Below, piece after piece: positions 58,683-64,000 of a DNA stretch of 64,000 nucleotides; position 1 is the first letter of the stretch, and each line of letters starts with the position of its first letter. The stretch is from Rhodococcus pseudokoreensis (GTDB lineage Bacteria; Actinomycetota; Actinomycetes; Mycobacteriales; Mycobacteriaceae). The stretch is taken from NCBI RefSeq assembly GCF_017068395.1, contig NZ_CP070619.1, positions 2,356,001 to 2,420,000 of the forward strand, in the 5' to 3' direction. The position numbers were made by a program, and so were the translations under genes. The notes beneath the pieces are model-generated. The model worked only from the letters and a program-made list of their open reading frames with translations, ran no database searches and was not told the origin of the DNA.

Positions 58683-60632
58683 ATGACCACGGCTCAGCGC
58701 TCCGGCATCGACCTCACCCACCTCGACAGCGACACCCGCGCCCAGGACGACCTGTTCGTTCACGTGAACGGCAAGTGGATCGACGAATACGAGATTCCCG
58801 CGGACCGGGCGATCGACGGCGCGTTCCGCACGCTCTACGACAAGGCCGAGGTCGACGTCCAGAACATCATCGAGGAGGCGGCGGGCTCCGGCGCGACCCC
58901 GGGTACCGACGCGCAGCGCATCGGCGATCTGTACGGCAGCTTCATGGACGCAGACGTCGTGGAGGCGGCGGGGCTCGCTCCGATCGCCGGGGAGCTCGCC
59001 GACGTGGCCTCGGCCGCCGACCGCTCCGTCCTCGCCGCCGTCATCGGGCGCCTGCAGCGCACGGGGGTCGGCGGCGCGGTCGGTCACTACGTCGACACGG
59101 ACGCCAAGAACTCCGCGCGTTACCTCGTGCACTTCAGTCAGGCCGGCATCGGCCTGCCCGACGAGTCGTATTACCGCCAGGACGACCATGCGGAGATCCG
59201 CACCGCGTACGTGGCGCACATCGCGAAGATGTTCGCCCTCGCCGGTGTCGACTACGACGCGCAGCGCGTGTTCGACCTGGAAACGAAGATCGCGGCAGGC
59301 CATTGGGACGTCGTGAAGCGCCGCGATGCCGAGCTCAGCTACAACCTGCTCACCCTCGACCAGCTGCCCGCCGGGTTGGACTGGTCTTCGTGGATCGGCG
59401 CGCTCGGGGGCACGTCGGAGCAGTTCGCCGAGATCGTGGTCCGCCAGCCCGACTACCTCACCACCCTGACCGGGCTGTGGACGTCCCAGGATCTCGACGA
59501 CTGGAAGGCGTGGGCGACGTGGAACGTCATCCGCTCCCGCGCCCCGTATCTCACGGAGGCGCTGGTCGAGGAGAATTTCGCGTTCTACGGCAAGACCCTG
59601 ACCGGTGCCGAGGAGATTCGTGACCGCTGGAAGCGCGGCGTGTCCCTGGTCCAGGATCTGCTGGGCGAGGCCGTCGGCAAGCTGTACGTCGAGCGGCACT
59701 TCCCGGCGGACGCGAAGGCCCGCATGCAGGAACTCGTCGCGAATCTACAGGAGGCGTACCGGCGCAACATCTCCGACCTGGACTGGATGAGCCCGGAGAC
59801 CCGGCAGGCCGCGCTGCGCAAGCTGGAGAAGTTCACGCCGAAGATCGGGTACCCCGACAAGTGGCGGGACTACTCGGCCGTCACCATCTCCCGCGACGAT
59901 CTGGTCGGCAACTACCGCAGCGGCTACGCGGCGGAGTACGACCGCGATCTCGCGAAGCTCGGTGGCCCGGTCGACCGCGACGAATGGTTCATGACACCGC
60001 AGACGGTCAACGCCTACTACAACCCGGGCATGAACGAAATCGTCTTTCCCGCAGCCATTCTGCAGCCGCCGTTCTTCGACGCCGCGGCCGACGACGCCGC
60101 CAACTACGGTGGTATCGGTGCCGTCATCGGTCACGAGATCGGCCACGGCTTCGACGATCAGGGCGCCAAGTACGACGGCGACGGCAACATGATCGACTGG
60201 TGGACCGACGACGACCGGACCGAGTTCGGCAAGCGCACGAAGGCGCTGATCGAGCAGTACAACGCGTTCGAGCCGAAGGCGCTGCCCGGGCACACGGTGA
60301 ACGGCGAGTTCACCATCGGCGAGAACATCGGCGACCTCGGTGGCCTGTCCATCGCCATCGCCGCGTACCGGATCGCGACGGACGGGTCCGATCCGGAGGT
60401 CCTCGACGGCCTGACCGGGATCCAGCGGGTGTTCTTCGGCTGGGCGCAGGTGTGGCGCACCAAGGCCCGGGACGCGGAGGCACTCCGCCGGCTCGCCGTC
60501 GACCCGCACTCGCCGCCGGAGTTCCGCTGCAACGGCGTGATCCGCAACCTGGACACTTTCCACGACGCGTTCGACGTCCAGCCCGGCGACGCCCTGTATC
60601 TGGATCCGGAGAAGCGCGTCAAGATCTGGTAG
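58683..60632 (+). CDS. M13-family zinc metallopeptidase (neprilysin-like)
   Basis: A 649-residue M13 peptidase. The zinc site is GHEIGHGFDDQG (His484, Glu485, His488) with the third ligand Glu in ENIGDLGGLSIA, and the substrate-binding NAYYNP and C-terminal FRCNGVIRN segments are intact. ATG 58683 follows AAGGA. No signal peptide is visible, like the mycobacterial Zmp1 (Rv0198c), which is nevertheless exported. It cleaves peptides. It ends 4 bp from the convergent ABC ATPase gene. Confidence 0.92.
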   Translation: MTTAQRSGIDLTHLDSDTRAQDDLFVHVNGKWIDEYEIPADRAIDGAFRTLYDKAEVDVQNIIEEAAGSGATPGTDAQRIGDLYGSFMDADVVEAAGLAPIAGELADVASAADRSVLAAVIGRLQRTGVGGAVGHYVDTDAKNSARYLVHFSQAGIGLPDESYYRQDDHAEIRTAYVAHIAKMFALAGVDYDAQRVFDLETKIAAGHWDVVKRRDAELSYNLLTLDQLPAGLDWSSWIGALGGTSEQFAEIVVRQPDYLTTLTGLWTSQDLDDWKAWATWNVIRSRAPYLTEALVEENFAFYGKTLTGAEEIRDRWKRGVSLVQDLLGEAVGKLYVERHFPADAKARMQELVANLQEAYRRNISDLDWMSPETRQAALRKLEKFTPKIGYPDKWRDYSAVTISRDDLVGNYRSGYAAEYDRDLAKLGGPVDRDEWFMTPQTVNAYYNPGMNEIVFPAAILQPPFFDAAADDAANYGGIGAVIGHEIGHGFDDQGAKYDGDGNMIDWWTDDDRTEFGKRTKALIEQYNAFEPKALPGHTVNGEFTIGENIGDLGGLSIAIAAYRIATDGSDPEVLDGLTGIQRVFFGWAQVWRTKARDAEALRRLAVDPHSPPEFRCNGVIRNLDTFHDAFDVQPGDALYLDPEKRVKIW

Positions 60633-60636
60633 CCGG

Positions 60637-61701
60637 CTACCGCAGACGGTCGCCCGTCGCCGCGGAGAAGAAGTACACCTCGCCGGGCTTCGGCCGCAGG
60701 TGCACCCTCTCCCCCGCGGCGACGGTGCGGGTGCGATCCACCCGCACCACCACCTTCCCGGACGTGCCGGACGCGTACACGAACGACTCGGCACCGAGTT
60801 CCTCGAGCAGGTCGGTCTCGACGGTGTACGAGTCCTTACGCCACGACCCGACCAGCGTCCACGACTCCGGGCGCACTCCGACGATGACGGAGCCGTCCCC
60901 GATCGCAGAGTGCGGCACGGGAATACGCAGGTCTCCGAGTTCGGCGACGCCGTCGCGAATCGGGGTGTCCATGAGATTCATGCCCGGGGAGCCGATGAAC
61001 CCGGCGACGAACGTGTTGACCGGGTTGTCGTACAGATCGCGTGGCCGGGCGACCTGCTGGAGACGACCGTCCCGCATGACGGCCACCCGGTCTCCCATCG
61101 TCATGGCCTCCACCTGATCGTGGGTGACGTACACGGTGGTCGTGCCGAGCCTCCGCTGCAGCCCCGCGATCTGCGAGCGGGTGCTCACCCGCAGTGTGGC
61201 GTCGAGGTTGCTCAGCGGTTCGTCCATGCAGAACACCTTGGGGTGCCGCACGACGGCGCGGCCCATCGCGACCCGTTGGCGTTGCCCGCCGGACAGTTTC
61301 GCCGGTTTGCGACCGAGCAGCGGTTCGAGTTCGAGCATCCGCGCCGCTTCCAGCACCCGCGCGGTGCGTTCGGACTTCCCGACGCCGGCGTTGCGGAGCG
61401 CGAACCCCATGTTGTCGGCGACGGTCATGTTCGGGTACAGCGCGCAACTCTGGAACACCATGGCCACGTCCCGCGCCCGGGGCGGCAGCGCGGTGACGTC
61501 GGCGCCGCCGATCTCGATCCGGCCCGCCTCGACGGCTTCGAGGCCGGCCAGCATCCGCAGGCTCGTCGACTTACCGCACCCGGACGGACCCACGAGCACG
61601 AGGAACTCGCCGTCCTCGATGTCGAGGTCCAGCCGATCGACCGCAGGCCGGTCGGCTCCGGAATAGCGGTGGGTGACACCCGCGAACTGCACGTTGGCCA
61701 T
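60637..61701 (-). CDS. Sugar-type ABC transporter ATPase (MalK/UgpC family)
   Basis: A 354-residue ATPase with AGGAGGAG upstream of its ATG. It has Walker A GPSGCGKST, Q-loop FQSCALYPNMTV, signature KLSGGQRQRV, Walker B VFCMDEPLSNLD and the H-loop VYVTHDQ. The C-terminal OB/TOBE domain (VIVGVRPESW, VRVDRTRTV) marks the MalK/UgpC type that serves sugar or glycerophosphate importers. Its own transporter appears broken (see the permease and the remnant upstream), so it may now serve other permeases, as MsiK-like ATPases do in actinobacteria. Confidence 0.9.
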   Translation of the reverse strand: MANVQFAGVTHRYSGADRPAVDRLDLDIEDGEFLVLVGPSGCGKSTSLRMLAGLEAVEAGRIEIGGADVTALPPRARDVAMVFQSCALYPNMTVADNMGFALRNAGVGKSERTARVLEAARMLELEPLLGRKPAKLSGGQRQRVAMGRAVVRHPKVFCMDEPLSNLDATLRVSTRSQIAGLQRRLGTTTVYVTHDQVEAMTMGDRVAVMRDGRLQQVARPRDLYDNPVNTFVAGFIGSPGMNLMDTPIRDGVAELGDLRIPVPHSAIGDGSVIVGVRPESWTLVGSWRKDSYTVETDLLEELGAESFVYASGTSGKVVVRVDRTRTVAAGERVHLRPKPGEVYFFSAATGDRLR

Positions 61702-61721
61702 GAATGTTCTTTCTCCTCCTA

Positions 61722-61815
61722 CTGGGGCAGTTTGGGGGGTGATCTGGCGGTCGACGATGTGCTGGAGTTGTTCCCCGACACCGGCGAGCCGCTCGCGCAC
61801 GGCTCCCGCGGTCAC
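61722..61815 (-). pseudogene. Probable remnant of an ABC solute-binding protein gene end
   Basis: Between permease and ATPase genes a 31-codon open stretch reads VRERLAGVGEQLQHIVDRQ, much like the C-terminal helix of extracellular sugar- or glycerophosphate-binding proteins. Nothing of the rest of that gene, nor of a second permease, is present. The stretch touches the permease stop (GGTGA), suggesting a deletion junction. Confidence 0.4.
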
Positions 61816-62618
61816 CGGCCGTCCCCGTGATCCATGATCCGCACCTGGTAGACGGTGATTCCGAGCAGGGCCAGGAACATGATGGTGGTGCCGGCGCCGA
61901 GCGGGCCGCCCCTGGTCATCACATTGACGATGTCGAACACCTGAAGCGAGCCCAGCATCACCGTGATCGACAGGAAGTACGTGGTCGGACGTAACTGCGG
62001 GAGAACGACCCGGCGGAACGTCGTCCACCCGCTCGCCCCGTCGATCTCCGCGGCCTCCGCCAGTTCGCGTCGCGTACCCTGCAGCGCCGCAAGGTAGATC
62101 ACGAACGTGTAGCCGAGGTTCTTCCACATATAGGTGACCGTGACCATGAACAGCGCCCAGTGCGGATCCTGGTAGAAGTCGGGGACGGAGTCGACCCCGA
62201 CGCGGTGCAGGAGGTCCTGGATCAGCCCGAACCGGGGGTCGAACACGAACTGGAACGTCACCCCGATCGCGGCGCCGGAGATGACGAACGGCGCGAAGAT
62301 CGAGGATCGAACAAGGTTGCGTCCGTGCAGCTTACGGTCCAGCAGCACGGCGAGCGCGAGACCGGCGACCATCGATCCGACGACGGTCGCGGCGGTGAAC
62401 ACGACGGTGTTGCCGACAAACGTGGCGGCGGGGTCGGCGATGTTCCAGTCGAAGAACGACAGCCGAATGTTGTCGACCACCGGGCGGTAGGTGAACAGAA
62501 CGAGCAGAACCAGATTGGGGCCCACCAGCGCCGCGAACAGCGCGTAGTCCCGCCACGGACGCCCGAGGAATCCCTGCTGTCCCGGCGACGGCAGGGTTCG
62601 TTCCGGACTCGATCTCAC
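61812..62618 (-). CDS. Sugar ABC transporter permease (MalF/UgpA family), internally shortened
   Basis: About 268 residues. Family features are present: LVGPNLVLLVLFTYRPVVDNI, FDPRFGLIQDLL, the EAA loop ELAEAAEIDGASGWTTFRRVVLPQL and MTRGGPLGAGTT. Two stretches usual in the family appear missing: after FFDWN-to-FVG the LDNF-like loop of about 20 residues is absent and the chain continues NTVVFT, and after GAGTTIM the loop before the last helix is absent. The start is uncertain (GTG 62618 or upstream). With no partner permease or binding protein nearby it is probably non-functional. Confidence 0.7.
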   Translation of the reverse strand: MRSSPERTLPSPGQQGFLGRPWRDYALFAALVGPNLVLLVLFTYRPVVDNIRLSFFDWNIADPAATFVGNTVVFTAATVVGSMVAGLALAVLLDRKLHGRNLVRSSIFAPFVISGAAIGVTFQFVFDPRFGLIQDLLHRVGVDSVPDFYQDPHWALFMVTVTYMWKNLGYTFVIYLAALQGTRRELAEAAEIDGASGWTTFRRVVLPQLRPTTYFLSITVMLGSLQVFDIVNVMTRGGPLGAGTTIMFLALLGITVYQVRIMDHGDGR

Positions 62619-62659
62619 TTCGGCAGTCTGACGACCGTTTACGAATAGCCGGTAAATTG

Positions 62660-62693
62660 CCGTGGCCCGCACATTGAACTGTGCGGGCCACGG
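62660..62693. terminator. Hairpin terminator after the L,D-transpeptidase gene
   Basis: A perfect 14-bp inverted repeat (CCGTGGCCCGCACA / TGTGCGGGCCACGG) with loop TTGAAC, 22 bp past the stop codon of the L,D-transpeptidase gene on the minus strand. Confidence 0.75.
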
Positions 62694-62715
62694 GAAGTGC
62701 GTGTTCGGATCAGAT

Positions 62716-63615
62716 TCAGCGGTTCCAGTCGCCGAGACCGTCGGAGCCGTTCAGCGTGCCGCCCGCGGTGTTCTGGACGACGACGGCGTCACCCTTCTTC
62801 GAGTTCTCGTAGAACCACTTGGCGTCCTCGGTGCTGACGTTGAGGCAGCCGTGGCTGACGTTCGTGTTGCCCTGGGCGTTCACCGACCACGGTGCGGCGT
62901 GGACGAAGATGCCGCTGTACGACATACGGGTGGCGTACTCGACGTACGTGCGGTAGCCCTCGGCGGAGTCGACTGGGACCCCGTACGTGGAGGAATCCAT
63001 GTACATGTCACGGAACTTGTCGCCGATGATGTACGTGCCGTTCGGCGTCTCGTGATCGACCTTGCCCATCGACGTCGGCATGGTCTTGACCACCTCGCCG
63101 TTGCGGGTGACGGTGATCTGCTTGGTGTTGTCGTCGGCGGTCGCGACGAATGCGTCACCGATGGTGAACGTGGAGTGCGCGTCGCCGGCGTCCACGGTGA
63201 CCTCGGTGTTCGCGGGCCAGAACTCGGTGGGCTTCCAGCGCACCTGGCTGTCGTTGATCCAGTAGAAGCCGCCCTCGACCGGCTGGCTGGTGGTGACCTT
63301 GATGGCCTTCTCGGCGGCGGCGCGGTCGCCGATGGCCTCGTTGAAGCGGATGATCACCGGTTGCGCGACACCCACGACCTCGCCCGCACCCGGGTTGAGG
63401 GACGGGGCCGAGAAGTTCGCGGGCGCCGGTGCCGGTTCGGGCAGCGGGAGCTGCGGCGTGCCGGGCAGACCGGGCAGGGTGGGAAGACTCGGAATCTCCG
63501 GTCCACCGGGAAACAGCGGTGCGGCCTGTGCGGCCCCGACCAGCGCAGTTCCGGAGACGACGGCCCCGGTCAGTGCGACAGCGACGCGTGACGACCAGAT
63601 TCCTGACTTGCCCAT
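62716..63615 (-). CDS. L,D-transpeptidase (YkuD) with Ig-like domain
   Basis: A 299-residue exported enzyme. A signal peptide covers residues 1-31 (helix after [11 protein letters not shown], site near AQAAP). A Pro-rich linker and an Ig-like domain (about 75-160) precede the YkuD domain, with the catalytic Cys257 in [10 protein letters not shown] and His in IFVHAAPW. It forms 3-3 cross-links in peptidoglycan, as mycobacterial Ldt proteins do. The lack of a lipobox means it is anchored otherwise or secreted. ATG 63615 was chosen to leave a basic n-region (MGKSG). Confidence 0.9.
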   Translation of the reverse strand: MGKSGIWSSRVAVALTGAVVSGTALVGAAQAAPLFPGGPEIPSLPTLPGLPGTPQLPLPEPAPAPANFSAPSLNPGAGEVVGVAQPVIIRFNEAIGDRAAAEKAIKVTTSQPVEGGFYWINDSQVRWKPTEFWPANTEVTVDAGDAHSTFTIGDAFVATADDNTKQITVTRNGEVVKTMPTSMGKVDHETPNGTYIIGDKFRDMYMDSSTYGVPVDSAEGYRTYVEYATRMSYSGIFVHAAPWSVNAQGNTNVSHGCLNVSTEDAKWFYENSKKGDAVVVQNTAGGTLNGSDGLGDWNR

Positions 63616-63784
63616 ATGACCACTCTCGTTCGACGACGTGTACAACGCGCGTCCCCGACGGACCTACCAATCGCGCACTGCCATTAACACACATCATCCG
63701 GCCACGAGCAATTTGCCCGCAATCGTTGCCGCTCCGCGGCCTGCGGGCAGTCGGTGTCACCGAGTGGTCAAGAAGAGCTCACGA

Positions 63785-64000
63785 TCAGGTCTCGGCGCGG
63801 GCGGCAGCGAGCATGCTCTCGATGGTGATCAGCTTCGTGCGGGTGCGGCCCGCCGCCCTGCCCGCGGCGCGCTCGGTCTTGTCGATCCGCTGCCAGCCCT
63901 GGAAGTCGACGGCGTCCGGCGCGCGCTCGGCGATCAGGCGGTCGAGACCCTCACGGTCGGCGGGCGCGTCGAGGCGGCCGGCGGAGAAGTCGTCGATGAG
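63785..64000 (-). CDS. fprA: Ferredoxin-NADP reductase, adrenodoxin-reductase type (C-terminal part)
   Basis: The frame runs off the right edge, so only the last 71 residues are seen. They match the C-terminus of the FprA/adrenodoxin reductase family: a VDD-like opening (LIDDFSAGRL), the FQGWQRIDKTERAAGRAAGR segment and the end KLITIESMLAAA. The enzyme passes electrons from NADPH to ferredoxins via FAD. The symbol rests on this C-terminal pattern alone. Confidence 0.6.
   Translation of the reverse strand, partial: LIDDFSAGRLDAPADREGLDRLIAERAPDAVDFQGWQRIDKTERAAGRAAGRTRTKLITIESMLAAARAET

Noticed and set aside
60637..62127. Longer ABC ATPase with an N-terminal extension
   Set aside because: The true ATG at 61701 has a strong ribosome site and starts at the conserved first strand; the extension runs through the permease gene in another frame.
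1..64000. Insertion sequences, integrase, tRNA or rRNA genes
   Set aside because: Reading both strands I found no transposase-like protein, no terminal repeats with target duplication and no cloverleaf or rRNA signature that I could support.

Overview
The window is high-GC actinobacterial DNA and looks like a Rhodococcus of the jostii/opacus group. It carries mycolate-envelope genes (an MmpL3 trehalose monomycolate flippase, an L,D-transpeptidase, penicillin-binding lipoproteins), many short-chain acyl-CoA and alpha/beta-hydrolase genes, and a p-hydroxycinnamate catabolic locus that matches the cou genes described in R. jostii RHA1. The match includes gene order (H-T-L, R, N-O-M) and Asp257 of CouO, which that work named as a metal ligand. 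No rRNA, tRNA, transposase, phage gene or CRISPR array was recognised.

Layout. 1-5.3 kb: the end of a methyltransferase, a ROK kinase, then a three-gene operon (phosphotransferase-like, unknown, aldehyde dehydrogenase) behind a perfect KstR-type box. 5.3-23 kb: an envelope and central-metabolism block whose order resembles the mycobacterial mmpL3 neighbourhood (pckG, two P-loop proteins, trmB, NYN protein, mmpL3, AI-2E-family protein), with a two-component system and a membrane cyclase. 23-43 kb: mixed housekeeping and accessory genes: flippase-like YbhN protein, TetR/hydrolase pair, YceI, POT transporter, a tandem pair of penicillin-binding lipoproteins of which one has lost its active site, an ABC-F protein, several hydrolases, an acyl-CoA dehydrogenase and trpF.

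43-56.2 kb is the cou locus, split in two: couH-couT-couL, then an inserted group (DJ-1-like protein, CocE-type hydrolase, second MHS transporter, LysR, DUF3237 protein), then couR facing couN-couO-couM. The chemistry is: CouL makes hydroxycinnamoyl-CoA, CouM hydrates it, CouN oxidises it, and CouO hydrolyses the beta-keto thioester to give a hydroxybenzoate. I find one inverted-repeat operator (8-5-8, core ATTGA-N5-TCAAT) in front of couH, in front of couT and in the couR-couN gap, each time over a TTGAC -35-like box. It is the best candidate for the CouR binding site.

56-64 kb: a small hypothetical protein, pirin, a lipoprotein intradiol dioxygenase, an M13 metalloprotease, a decayed sugar-type ABC transporter, an L,D-transpeptidase and the end of a ferredoxin reductase.

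A second theme is a family of near-identical 44-52 bp palindromes (arms CCCGTGAGTACTTRTTAAC) at five gene ends. They act as probable terminators and often contain the stop codons of the genes they follow. One is translated into the C-terminus of CouL.
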